This document shows, piece by piece, positions 1 to 6,023 of a stretch of 9,315 nt of DNA. The DNA comes from Cyanothece sp. UBA12306 (GTDB taxonomy: Bacteria > Cyanobacteriota > Cyanobacteriia > Cyanobacteriales > Microcystaceae): contig DLXW01000270.1 in the NCBI GenBank assembly GCA_003448685.1, positions 1 to 9,315 on the forward strand, written 5' to 3'. Position 1 is the first letter of the stretch; every line of letters begins with the position of its first letter. The notes below the pieces were generated by a model, which saw only the letters and a list, made by a program, of their open reading frames with translations, was not told where the DNA came from and ran no database searches. Made by a program: the position numbers and the translations under genes.

Positions 1-2
1 TA

Positions 3-479
3 TTTTTTCAAGAGCTCTATTGGCGTGAGTCAATCCCAGTGATGTTGGCTTCAGAAACGGGGGGAGAAGGACGCAACTTGCAATTTGCTAACACCATTGT
101 TAATTACGATTTGCCTTGGAATCCCATGCGTATTGAACAACGCATCGGACGGTTGCACCGTATCGGACAAACCCAGGATGTCTACATCTTTAATTTTTGC
201 TATGCCAATAGCCTAGAGGAGTATATCTTAAAAGTGCTACATGAGAAGATTAATCTATTTGAGTTAGTGGTCGGAGAAATTGACACGATTTTAGGTCAAA
301 TGGGTGAGGAATTTGACTTTGGTGAGGAAGTGGTCTCCCTTTGGTTACAAAATCAATCGCTTATAGAACGGGACACTGCTTTTGAACAGTTGGGTTCTCA
401 ATTACTCGATGCCAAACATAGTTATGCTGAGATTCAAGAGTATGAAGAACAGTTGTTTGGGGAAGATTTTGAAGCTTGA
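3..479 (+). CDS. SNF2-family DNA/RNA helicase, C-terminal fragment (cut by window edge)
   Basis: The frame is open from the left edge (FFQELYWRESIPV before a GTG at 39), so the gene starts outside the window; the GTG at 39 is not its real start. It carries the last two motifs of the second RecA-like domain of superfamily 2 SNF2 ATPases: motif V (SETGGEGRNLQFA) and motif VI (QRIGRLHRIGQ), whose arginines contact ATP. The tail VYIFNFCYANSLEEYILKVLHEKINLF followed by an acidic end is typical of bacterial RapA/YqhH-like stand-alone SNF2 proteins. Such proteins use ATP to move on double-stranded nucleic acid; the target of this one is unknown. It ends at TGA 477-479 in a natural-looking acidic tail (EEQLFGEDFEA), and the following remnant overlaps it in another frame. 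The family call is secure, the role is not. Confidence 0.93.
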   Translation, partial: FFQELYWRESIPVMLASETGGEGRNLQFANTIVNYDLPWNPMRIEQRIGRLHRIGQTQDVYIFNFCYANSLEEYILKVLHEKINLFELVVGEIDTILGQMGEEFDFGEEVVSLWLQNQSLIERDTAFEQLGSQLLDAKHSYAEIQEYEEQLFGEDFEA

Positions 480-642
480 AGTTGAATTAGTCCGCAAGAA
501 AAATAAACGCAATGTGATTGCCGTTTATAATCCTTATACCCAAATAATTGAGCCTTGGCGTTGCGAATTGACTAATGAACCGGTGCTCGATTTTGTCTTG
601 GATGAACAGATGCGTATTTGTCGCTCAGATTCAGTCGATTAG
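469..642 (+). pseudogene. Probable 3' remnant of the gene that normally follows the SNF2 helicase
   Basis: After the helicase stop, a second frame stays coding-like to TAG 640-642. It contains KLEVELVRKKNKRNVIAVYNP and a segment rich in conserved-looking residues (IEPWRCELTNEPV, DEQMRIC). It could be a 57-aa gene starting at TTG 469, with GGGGA just upstream, or the tail of a longer partner gene whose 5' part was deleted. I prefer the second reading: stand-alone bacterial SNF2 genes are often followed by a longer gene whose C-terminus has a 'P..ePW.Ce.c.epv' pattern, and the fragment here begins abruptly without a good start. An ATG at 382 in the same frame lies deep inside the helicase and the residues it adds do not look like protein sequence. 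Function unknown. Confidence 0.45.
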
Positions 643-888
643 ATTTAGTCAATCACAAAGATCTTCCTTCATTGCGATCGCCTTTTTGAAATGAGAAATC
701 CCAAACCCTCAACTCCTCAAGTAAGTGGACTTAAATGAGCGATCGCAACCTCAAAGGGTTTTTGCTTTAAGTTATCTAGGGAACTAACCAAGGCAACAAC
801 TTGATTGATCAATCGCTCAATTCTGACTTCAAACCCCTGGAATCTGACTATTTGTCCTACTCCAAACTTTGGCTGTGACGGTTGTTGT

Positions 889-954
889 TGAACGAATGCG
901 CGTCAGTCCCCACCCTCAGCGATAGCGGGGTGGGGACTGACGCGCATTCGTTCA
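889..954. repeat. 66-bp perfect palindromic element inserted in the primase gene
   Basis: Arms 889-915 and 928-954 are perfect 27-bp reverse complements (TGAACGAATGCGCGTCAGTC begins the left arm) around a 12-nt loop. It is GC-rich compared with its surroundings. It has no T-tract on either side, so it is not a standard terminator. In the primase frame it reads as TERMRVSPHPAIAEGGD, then stop, then RAFV, and the flanking codons are natural primase sequence on both sides. It therefore looks like a mobile palindrome of 22 codons that kept the frame but supplied a stop. This resembles in principle the Rickettsia palindromic elements found inside genes, although no sequence relation is claimed. 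Confidence 0.9.
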
Positions 955-1317
955 GTCCAATCAACCATGTGGGAATTCGAGTCCTCATCAATAACCAATG
1001 ATTTATCGGGATTAGATGTTTCAAAGAGTGAATTTTGAACGAAATGAACCCAACTACTCACAAAAAATAAGCTCGACTTGAGTTCACTTAAAGTTGATAC
1101 AGTAGGCATACCAATCAGAGAAGCCAGACGCTCGCTCGCAGCCCACCAGCGATCGCTAAACCCTGGACACGCAGTTTCTAATTCCTGAACATGGGCATTA
1201 ATTTTCGACTCAAATTCAAAGAGATAAGCCATTAATTCGATTGCCGAATGGAAACCAGGGGTATTGGTAGTTTCCAACTCGGTTAAAATTTCTAACAGTT
1301 CTGTGACGATAGGTGAT

Positions 1318-1548
1318 GGCTGTGATGGAACAGCTTGATTGCCATCACAGCCCGTAACCGTCTGGGTTTGAGGTTCTTCTTGTGACGGTAAAACAGTTAA
1401 ATTTGAACTTTCCAAGTTTTGGGTAATCTCGATTGGCCCATTTTTTATTAATACACTTTCATTGGGGTTTTGAAATAATCCATCACACCCATCACACCCA
1501 TCTCCTGTAAGCGTTTCAGCCGTCACATTGCCATCACAATCCATCACA
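1318..1548. repeat. Cluster of TGTGATGG/CCATCACA octamers in the primase linker
   Basis: Six exact octamers lie at 1321, 1342, 1480, 1489, 1531 and 1541 in both orientations, with near copies (TGTGACGG) at 1381 and 874. The first two form an 11-bp perfect inverted repeat (GGCTGTGATGG 1318-1328, CCATCACAGCC 1342-1352) with a 13-nt loop. On the coding strand several of them encode Cys-Asp-Gly (GCDG, DGCDGCDG). They may be only a low-complexity protein linker, or a DNA word spreading in the linker. Confidence 0.7.
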
Positions 1549-1550
1549 CT

Positions 1551-1585
1551 GGAGATTGGAGATTGGAGATTGGAGATTGGAGAAG
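1551..1585. repeat. Heptamer tandem repeat (GGAGATT)n
   Basis: Four exact copies of GGAGATT are followed by GGAGAAG. Because seven is not a multiple of three, the minus-strand translation cycles through frames and gives SPISNLQSPIS in the primase linker. This matches the heptanucleotide STRR class known from cyanobacteria. It is a likely site of length variation. Confidence 0.85.
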
Positions 1586-2311
1586 TTGGATTATTCGGAG
1601 ATGAAGGAAGATTTGGGACACCACCATTACCATCGGGTGGTGGAGTATCGGGGGGATTTTTTCCACTAATGAGTAGGGGATCATCATCTTGATGACTGCG
1701 TAGTTTTAAACCCTCAAAAAAGGCTCCGTAGCGATCGCGTTTTTTACTAACCATTAAGCCTAATTGATTAATGGTTAGGTCATAAAGTAAAGGAACAAAA
1801 CGGCGAAGACTCAGAATTTTAGTCCCTGTATTCTGGCAAAATTCAGCATAATTAGCGTAGAGCCATTGATTAACCCCCTGAAACCAGTGAGTGGAGAATG
1901 AATCTTTATCGCGTTTAGCCACACCTATATTAGTTTTTTCCCCTGGACGATAAACTATTGCTTGATCTAACCAATCAGCGATCGGGTTAGTTTGACACAA
2001 TACTTCTGCCTTATATTGTTGAAAACGCTCATGGGTAGTAGGGGTTTCCCTGAGCACCTGTTCTATTTTAGCGTCAGGCATGGCTAAAACCCAATTAAGT
2101 AACCCAGGCAAGTAGGAAGCGAATTCCCCTGTAATTCCCTGACGATTGAAGGAAATGAGGTTGCGCTGTTTTTCAAAGGGAATTTTATTGGTTAAGTAGA
2201 TCGTTTGACGACGACGACCTAATCCACTGGTGTAATCGGAAGATTGGGGAGCTTCATTGGCACAAATAATCACCCGACATTGGGCATAAAATCCATCCAG
2301 GGGTTTGTTTC

Positions 2312-2567
2312 AACCCACATTCCGCACTTCTCAATATATATTTTTATTTCTTAACACAGCCCAAAGCCTTTTTACGAAAAACCTTCATTTGAGAACTTCA
2401 TATCAATAAATATTTTCAATTATCAGTTTTTTCTGAGAATTTGAGTTACGATTTATTACAACTAAGAATTGATATGTATTCCGTCCAAATGCTTATAGGA
2501 TAAGGGTTACAAGCGATATATTACTAGAAGTTATCGTTCAAATGTTAAGAAGTGCGGAATGTGGGTT
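2312..2567. mobile_element. MITE-like non-autonomous element with 20-bp terminal inverted repeats
   Basis: Perfect 20-bp inverted repeats AACCCACATTCCGCACTTCT lie at 2312-2331 and, as reverse complement, at 2548-2567. The interior (about 216 bp) is AT-rich and holds no credible ORF. Flanks allow a short target duplication: TTTCAA at 2308-2313 and again at 2566-2571 if the repeats start at CCCAC, or TTCA if they start at ACCCAC. Nineteen bases of the same terminal repeat recur at the right edge of the window, so it is a repeated element. It lies at the broken 5' end of the primase. The stretch 2310-2706 has no gene; besides this element it holds only the palindrome at 2655-2700. The parent transposase is not visible; IS4-superfamily-type elements are a guess only. 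Confidence 0.85.
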
Positions 2568-2654
2568 TCAATATCTTCAAAAAATCAGGACTTTGAGTTT
2601 GAATGGGGCATCAAGTGATGAAGATAGTTGATAAATCATAATCGCCCTTGATTT

Positions 2655-2700
2655 TTTCGTTAGTGCCGGTTATTATAGTAAATAATCAGCACTAACGAAA
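2655..2700. promoter_or_regulatory. 12-bp perfect inverted repeat upstream of the gene at 2707
   Basis: TTTCGTTAGTGC (2655-2666) and GCACTAACGAAA (2689-2700) are perfect reverse complements. The 22-nt centre contains a second short pairing (TTATT 2670-2674 with AATAA 2681-2685) and a TATTAT that could be a -10 box. The structure ends 6 nt before the ATG at 2707. A 12-base half-site copy, CAGCACTAACGA, recurs inside the gene at 3056-3067. It could be an operator for the adjacent gene product or a transcript hairpin. Confidence 0.6.
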
Positions 2701-2706
2701 CTGGTC

Positions 2707-3168
2707 ATGTCATCATCTGCGCTCAAAGCCCGTATTGCCCAAATCAGATCGCAAGGGATAGTGGCTCCACCAAACACTTGGATTGGAACCACGAGTATTA
2801 CCAAGAAAAACGGGAAACGCTACACTTATTACAGGCTAATGAAAGCTGTTCCGTCTACTCCTACTGAAGATAACCCTAAACCTTCTCCCAAGACTAAAAT
2901 GGTCAAGTATCTTGGCTCAAAAGACAGTCGGGCATACCAGGAAATGAAGAAAGCGATCGTTCGTCGTAATGAAATTGCTCGGTTATTGAAGAAGCTGCAA
3001 GCCTTGGACAAACAAGTTAGTGTCGATCAATCTCAGAAGAGAAAAAGCAAACAACCAGCACTAACGACTTTAGTGATGGAACTGGTGACACAGGTTCAAC
3101 AACTACAAACAGAAATGGAGTCTCTCAAACGGCAGTTGAAAACACAATTATCAACCAGTGAGTTGTAG
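2707..3168 (+). CDS. Small basic protein with C-terminal coiled coil, unknown function
   Basis: A 153-aa protein. Residues about 20-75 are basic and contain WIGTTSITKKNGKRYTYYRLM and KMVKYLGSKDSRAYQEM. A 'YYRLM ... KYLG' arrangement followed by a helix is seen in small DUF6788-like proteins near transposable elements, but I cannot assign a family with certainty. Residues about 75-100 (KKAIVRRNEIARLLKKLQAL) are a strongly basic helix, and about 117-145 (LVMELVTQVQQLQTEMESL) form a heptad-like coiled coil, pointing to an oligomer that could bind nucleic acid. There is no clear Shine-Dalgarno before ATG 2707. A palindrome lies directly upstream, and one of its half-sites is repeated within the gene, so autoregulation is possible. 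There is no obvious disruption. No enzymatic motif is visible. Confidence 0.75.
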   Translation: MSSSALKARIAQIRSQGIVAPPNTWIGTTSITKKNGKRYTYYRLMKAVPSTPTEDNPKPSPKTKMVKYLGSKDSRAYQEMKKAIVRRNEIARLLKKLQALDKQVSVDQSQKRKSKQPALTTLVMELVTQVQQLQTEMESLKRQLKTQLSTSEL

Positions 3169-3204
3169 TTAAAAATAAAAAAAAACTACGGGGGTGACCA
3201 CTTT

Positions 3205-3233
3205 AGTTAAGGTATAATTAATTTGACCTAACT
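3205..3233. promoter_or_regulatory. Operator-like palindrome over a TATAAT -10 box of the toxin-antitoxin operon
   Basis: AGTTAAGGT (3205-3213) faces ACCTAACT (3226-3233), complementary apart from one extra A. TATAAT (3213-3218) lies between the arms. A well-placed -35 is not obvious. The start at 3274 has a strong AAGGAG (3261-3266) at 7 nt. Overlap of a palindrome with the -10 box is what autoregulated antitoxin promoters commonly show. Confidence 0.55.
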
Positions 3234-3273
3234 ACTTTACTCAATCTAAAATCAAATCAAAAGGAGTAAACCA

Positions 3274-3618
3274 GTGGAATTAGAAAACTATTTTGAATTT
3301 CTCTCTGAAGATGATATTCGTCTTAAAGGAACAAGAGTAGGAATAGAAAGTATTCTTTATGAATATATCTATAAACAACGCCCACCTGAAGAAATTATTA
3401 AACATTTTTCAGGCATTACTTTAGAACAAACTTATGCTACAGTTCTTTATTATTTACATAACAAAGAAACTGTCAGTAAATATATAGCAGACTGGTTAGA
3501 ATGGGGACATCAACAAAGAAAAAAACAACAGTTAAGTCCTCATCCGGCTGTGGCGAGATTACAAAATCTTCGACAAAAGAAGCAACAATTAAATATAAAA
3601 AAAGCTAATGTATCTTAA
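3274..3618 (+). CDS. DUF433-family antitoxin (VapB-like)
   Basis: A 114-aa protein starting at GTG 3274. Its first 75 residues fit the DUF433 winged-helix-like fold: DDIRLKGTRVGIESILYEYI, PPEEIIKHFSGITLEQTYATVLYYL, then a helix. In this family the 'G.ri.ie.i' strand-helix and the 'f..lt.eqv.aal.Yy' helix are the conserved parts. The rest (about 75-114) is a basic Gln/Lys-rich tail, which in antitoxins often wraps the toxin. The gene overlaps the next by 11 bp, so the two are translationally coupled. The palindrome at its promoter suggests that the antitoxin, alone or with the toxin, represses its own operon. Function is inferred from family and pairing; the family call is strong. Confidence 0.88.
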   Translation: MELENYFEFLSEDDIRLKGTRVGIESILYEYIYKQRPPEEIIKHFSGITLEQTYATVLYYLHNKETVSKYIADWLEWGHQQRKKQQLSPHPAVARLQNLRQKKQQLNIKKANVS

Positions 3619-3973
3619 ATATTTAATAGATGAGAATGTAGATCCCGCTTATCCGACTCAAATCCGTTCAAAACAACCAGAATTAAGTATTTTAGTGATT
3701 GGTGAACCCTTAACCCCGACTAAGGGAACAAAAGACCCAGAAATTTTATGTTGGTGCGAAGAATATGGGTTTGTTTTAGTCACGAATAATCGTCGTTCAA
3801 TGCCAGGACATTTAAAAGAGCATCTTCAAAACAATCAACATATTCCAGGTATTTTCATCCTTAATTCGAGCTTAACTATTGGTCAAAATATAGAAGAACT
3901 ACTCTTAATTGGTGAGGGTTCATTTCCCAATGAATATCAAGATCAAATTATTTATTTACCCCTGACTTTTTAA
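3608..3973 (+). CDS. DUF5615 PIN-like toxin/ribonuclease partner
   Basis: A 121-aa protein. The N-terminal strand YLIDENVD (Asp8, Glu9) is the usual first acidic site of DUF5615 PIN-like proteins. KDPEILCWCEEYGFVLVTNN (43-61) corresponds to the middle acidic helix and the strand that normally ends in T-(N/H)-D-R-D; here it reads TNNRRSMPGHL, so the classical Asp is Asn61. The segment IPGIFILNSSLTIGQNIEEL matches the C-terminal strand-helix. PIN-type domains cleave RNA with a metal-bound acidic cluster. The TNNR variant may be normal for this cyanobacterial subgroup or may weaken catalysis; this cannot be decided here. It lies in an operon with the DUF433 gene, overlapping by 11 bp. A type II toxin-antitoxin role is inferred from this pairing. 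Confidence 0.85.
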   Translation: MYLKYLIDENVDPAYPTQIRSKQPELSILVIGEPLTPTKGTKDPEILCWCEEYGFVLVTNNRRSMPGHLKEHLQNNQHIPGIFILNSSLTIGQNIEELLLIGEGSFPNEYQDQIIYLPLTF

Positions 3974-4042
3974 CTAATAAAAATTAGGTAGTCCTAAAGC
4001 TCAAGTTCCTTCCCTCTCTTGAAAGTTGAAGCAATACAAGGA

Positions 4043-4084
4043 GCGCTTTGCGCATTTTACAGGAAATAAGCAGCAAATTTCCTG
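4043..4084 (+). promoter_or_regulatory. Leader hairpins before the gene at 4088
   Basis: A mini-hairpin GCGC-TTT-GCGC lies at 4043-4053, 34 nt before the ATG. A second inverted repeat, CAGGAAAT (4060-4067) with ATTTCCTG (4077-4084), closes 3 nt before the ATG and holds the AGGAAA that could serve as ribosome binding site. The first hairpin matches those at 5395, 7627 and 8522; the second is specific to this gene and could limit translation initiation. Confidence 0.5.
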
Positions 4085-4087
4085 ATT

Positions 4088-4468
4088 ATGTCTATTTATA
4101 TCGCAGAAACTGTCGAAGACCAAGACTCCCCGCACTCTGAGATTCTGATTGAGTTTACACCCCGTTTTCCCAACTATGATTTTGCGTACTCAAGTCCTGA
4201 CTTTGTTTTTGCGCAATTCGTCTTATTAAGGGCTGAATTGGCTATCTGTCAATCCAATAACCTAGATTGGAAAGAGGAATGTGAAGTTTACCGCATTTGT
4301 GCCTTAGAACTGGTAGAACCAGCCAGAATTGGGTCAAAAAAACTGGCAGATTTTCCCTACTGGATGTATGGCATCCGTGGAACAAAAGGCACAAGCGAAT
4401 TGGTCTGGTTTTCTGAATTTGAACTAATTTCTCGACAAAAAGCGCAAAATTTGGTGGACGAATTTTAG
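4088..4468 (+). CDS. Conserved-looking hypothetical protein
   Basis: A 126-aa acidic protein that I do not recognise. It has no signal peptide and no membrane segment. Visible features are a beta-rich N-terminus (SIYIAETVED, ILIEFTPRFPNYDF), a helix FAQFVLLRAELAICQ, then EVYRICALELVEPARIG and YWMYGIRGTKGTSELVWFSE. The regular strand-helix pattern and aromatic residues suggest a compact cytosolic domain. No catalytic motif stands out. The start at 4088 fits the two hairpins in the leader. It stands alone between the toxin-antitoxin pair and a nuclease pseudogene, 51 bp before the latter. Because its leader shares the GCGC-TTT-GCGC element with the DUF1257, small-orphan and OB-like genes downstream, it may belong to the same regulon. 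Confidence 0.75.
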   Translation: MSIYIAETVEDQDSPHSEILIEFTPRFPNYDFAYSSPDFVFAQFVLLRAELAICQSNNLDWKEECEVYRICALELVEPARIGSKKLADFPYWMYGIRGTKGTSELVWFSEFELISRQKAQNLVDEF

Positions 4469-4519
4469 CCCTCACCCCTTTTTTCAATTGTCCCCGTAAA
4501 TATTCTCAACTATTGCCTT

Positions 4520-5256
4520 ATGATTGACCATGATCGTTTATTTAAAGAGTTAATTTCCACATTTTTTCTCGAATTTCTTGAACTATTTTTTCCTCAACTC
4601 AGAGAAGAGCTTGAGCCTAATTCTTTGAGTTTTTTGGATAAAGAAATTTTCACTGATGTTACTGAAGGAGAAAAGCATGAAACCGATTTAATTGCTCAAG
4701 TTAAATTGAGAAATCAGTCATCTTTTTTCCTGATTCATCTATTATCGTGTCGTACAGCTAAATCAGTTGAATTGGCGAGATTTTCTCCATCAAACTAACC
4801 CTGTGGCTTCAGCATTAATGGCTAAGATGAAGATGGCAACTGAAGACCGAGCCAAAGTTAAGGCACAATGTTTGAGATTACTGGTAACATTAAAGTTAGA
4901 TCCGGCACGGATGCAGTTAATTTCAGGATTTGTTGACACTTATCTGAATCTAAACCCCGTCGAAGAAACAGCCTTTCAATCGGAAGTAAGAACTTTTCAA
5001 TCAGAAGAACAGGAGGATATTATGCAAATTGTTACCAGTTGGATGAAACAAGGCATTGAACAGGGTATAGAGCAAGGCATTACCAGGGAAAAAGACTTAG
5101 TTATTCGTCAGCAGAGCGCGAAAAATAGGAGTAATTAATCCTCAACTTGAAGCAGAGGTTAGAGGCTTAAATATTGAAAAAATAGAAGACTTAGGAGAAG
5201 CCCTATTTGATTTCGCAACGGGAGAAGATTTAAAGGCTTGGTTGAATCAATCTTGA
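4520..5256 (+). pseudogene. Rpn/PD-(D/E)XK nuclease-like protein, internal deletion plus frameshift
   Basis: Three frames together spell one protein of the Rpn (recombination-promoting nuclease / putative transposase) family common in cyanobacteria. Part 1, from ATG 4520: MIDHDRLFKELISTFFLEFL to TEGEKHETDLIAQVKLRNQS and FFLIHL, holding the first catalytic acid (ETDL). Part 2, from about 4743 in another frame: YRVVQLNQLNWRDFLHQTNP through MQIVTSWMKQGIEQGIEQGI. Part 3, from about 5119 in the third frame: RKIGVINPQLEAEVRGLNIE through DLGEALFDFATGEDLKAWLN, stop at 5254-5256. Between parts 1 and 2 the usual 'HLEHQ ... FRYFARLYE' core, which carries the ExQ/K catalytic residues, is absent, so the protein cannot be an active nuclease. 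The glutamine-rich GIEQGIEQG repeat near the C-terminus is typical. Family members help horizontal acquisition or recombination. Confidence 0.9.
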
Positions 5257-5291
5257 CTTCTTATTAGTGTACTTTAAACTTCTGTACCCGA

Positions 5292-5321
5292 AGCGATCGC
5301 TTTTTTAAAGAGGCGATCGCT
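5292..5321. terminator. HIP1-pair hairpin after the Rpn pseudogene
   Basis: Two GCGATCGC octamers flank TTTTTTAAAGAG, so that AGCGATCGC pairs with GCGATCGCT and the T-run partly with AAAGAG. It lies between the Rpn remnant and the DUF1257 leader. It can act as a transcription barrier, but has no clear downstream T-tract. HIP1 abundance alone may explain it. Confidence 0.4.
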
Positions 5322-5391
5322 CTGGGATTCAAAATGTTGTCAAGAAAGTTAAGTTTTTGGGATCAAGTCGATGGCAAGAAAAAAAATAAGA

Positions 5392-5408
5392 TTAACGCTT
5401 TGCGTTAA
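5392..5408 (+). promoter_or_regulatory. Leader hairpin TTAACGC-TTT-GCGTTAA before the DUF1257 gene
   Basis: A perfect 7-bp stem with a TTT loop, extendable by AAGAT/ATCTT with a small bulge. It ends 37 nt before the ATG at 5446. The core ACGC-TTT-GCGT is the same design as the mini-hairpins at 4043, 7627 and 8522. Confidence 0.5.
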
Positions 5409-5445
5409 TTATCTTGAACAGTTTCTAGCTAGAAGAAAACTAATT

Positions 5446-5826
5446 ATGTCCCATTTCTCAACAGTCAGAACTCAGTTTACTGACAAAAAACTATTGATTA
5501 AATCCCTTGAACAAATGGGATTGAAAATCCAAGAACATACCAATCCGATTGCTCTGAATACCCGTTGGAACTCCCAAGCTAAAGCTAATTTAGTGATTGA
5601 GCGAGCGCAGATTAAATGCGGCTCAGATATTGGTTTTTTGTACAAGCAAAATGCTTACCAATTAGTTTCAGATGATTACGACATCAGAAACTCAATAATG
5701 CCTGATTTCAAGCAACAACTTGGGACTAATTATGCCATTAACGTTGCGACAAAACAAGGTTATCGTGTCCTGAGACAAGAAACTATTGACGGTCAAGTTC
5801 AAATTACCATAGGAGCCAAAAGATGA
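5446..5826 (+). CDS. DUF1257 / Ycf35 family protein
   Basis: The open frame extends up to 5371, but the family begins MSHFSTVRTQ, and this ATG (5446) also lies just after the leader hairpin, so I use it: 126 aa. Family landmarks: MSHFSTVRTQFTDKKLLIKS, LEQMGLKIQEH, the polar strand ANLVIERAQIKCGSDIGFLY, and the C-terminal YAINVATKQGYRVLRQETI. Ycf35 is encoded in some red-lineage plastids and in cyanobacteria; its biochemical role is unknown. It overlaps the DUF2997 gene by ATGA, the standard pairing for these families. A KTSC gene and a Ycf46-like ATPase gene follow on the same strand. Bacterial DUF1257 genes often lie beside AAA+ ATPases, so it may act as a partner or substrate adaptor (inference). 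It appears intact. Confidence 0.93.
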   Translation: MSHFSTVRTQFTDKKLLIKSLEQMGLKIQEHTNPIALNTRWNSQAKANLVIERAQIKCGSDIGFLYKQNAYQLVSDDYDIRNSIMPDFKQQLGTNYAINVATKQGYRVLRQETIDGQVQITIGAKR

Positions 5827-6017
5827 GCCAACACATTACCATTACCGTTGACCAAAATGGAAACTTTACCATTGAAGTAAACCAAGCTAAAGGGTCAGAT
5901 TGTCTAGCTCTCACTCGACCTCTAGAAGATGCTTTAGGAGGGGTAGAAAACCGTAAGTTTAAACCTCAATACCGTCAAGCTTCTTATCAAGTAAACCATC
6001 AACAACTCAACAATTAG
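5823..6017 (+). CDS. DUF2997 family protein
   Basis: A 64-aa protein whose start overlaps the DUF1257 stop (ATGA 5823-5826). It opens with ITITVDQNGNFTIEVNQAKG, then DCLALTRPLEDALGGV, the signature of DUF2997: a short beta-hairpin followed by a helix with 'C..lt..le..lG'. The family nearly always travels with DUF1257, implying that the two proteins act together. Cys27 is conserved in the family as I know it; a metal or thiol role is not shown. It appears intact. The polar C-terminal tail is Gln/Asn-rich. Confidence 0.92.
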   Translation: MSQHITITVDQNGNFTIEVNQAKGSDCLALTRPLEDALGGVENRKFKPQYRQASYQVNHQQLNN

Positions 6018-6023
6018 TCTAAC

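Larger units (their letters stand above)
717..2309 (-). pseudogene. Phage/plasmid D5-type primase-helicase, C-terminal part, doubly disrupted
   Basis: Read on the minus strand from 2309. The first codons give NKPLDGFYAQCRVIICANEA, then QSSDYTSGLGRRRQ. This is motif C (sensor-1 Asn) and the arginine-finger region of superfamily 3 helicases of the D5/P4 primase type, which unwind DNA at replication origins of plasmids and phages. GEFASYLPGLLNWVLAMPD follows, a usual hallmark of the cyanobacterial family. Then comes a long low-complexity linker (CDG repeats, SPISNLQ repeats) and a helical tail. Everything upstream of motif C (primase domain, Walker A and B) is missing: the frame meets TGA at 2310-2312, at the edge of the MITE-like element. 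Near the 3' end an inserted palindrome (889-954) gives an in-frame TGA at 903-905. Beyond it the same frame continues as QQQPSQPKFGVGQIVRFQGF and on to TGA 717-719, so the original C-terminus is still readable. Surely non-functional as a helicase. Confidence 0.88.

Noticed and set aside
889..954. Palindrome as a plain transcription terminator of the primase
   Set aside because: Stem is far longer than usual, no T-tract follows on the minus strand, and primase codons continue beyond it.
1551..1585. Possible CRISPR-like repeats (also 7514-7548)
   Set aside because: Units are contiguous heptamers without spacers, hence simple tandem repeats.
2308..2571. Clean MITE insertion into an intact primase gene
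   Set aside because: Removing the element leaves an in-frame TGA and non-primase upstream sequence, so the gene was truncated by another event as well.
2829..3011. 60-aa minus-strand ORF
   Set aside because: Complement of the 2707-3168 gene; composition and position are those of a shadow frame.
3541..3570. SPHPAVA in the DUF433 protein resembling SPHPAIA from the palindrome
   Set aside because: The DNA is not palindromic here and codons differ; the peptide likeness is probably chance.
4242..4487. 81-aa minus-strand ORF
   Set aside because: Antisense to the 4088-4468 gene, with no ribosome site or recognisable protein pattern.
5371..5445. N-terminal extension of the DUF1257 gene (MARKKIRLTL...)
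   Set aside because: It is encoded by the leader hairpin region, and the family starts at MSHFST; ATG 5446 is preferred.
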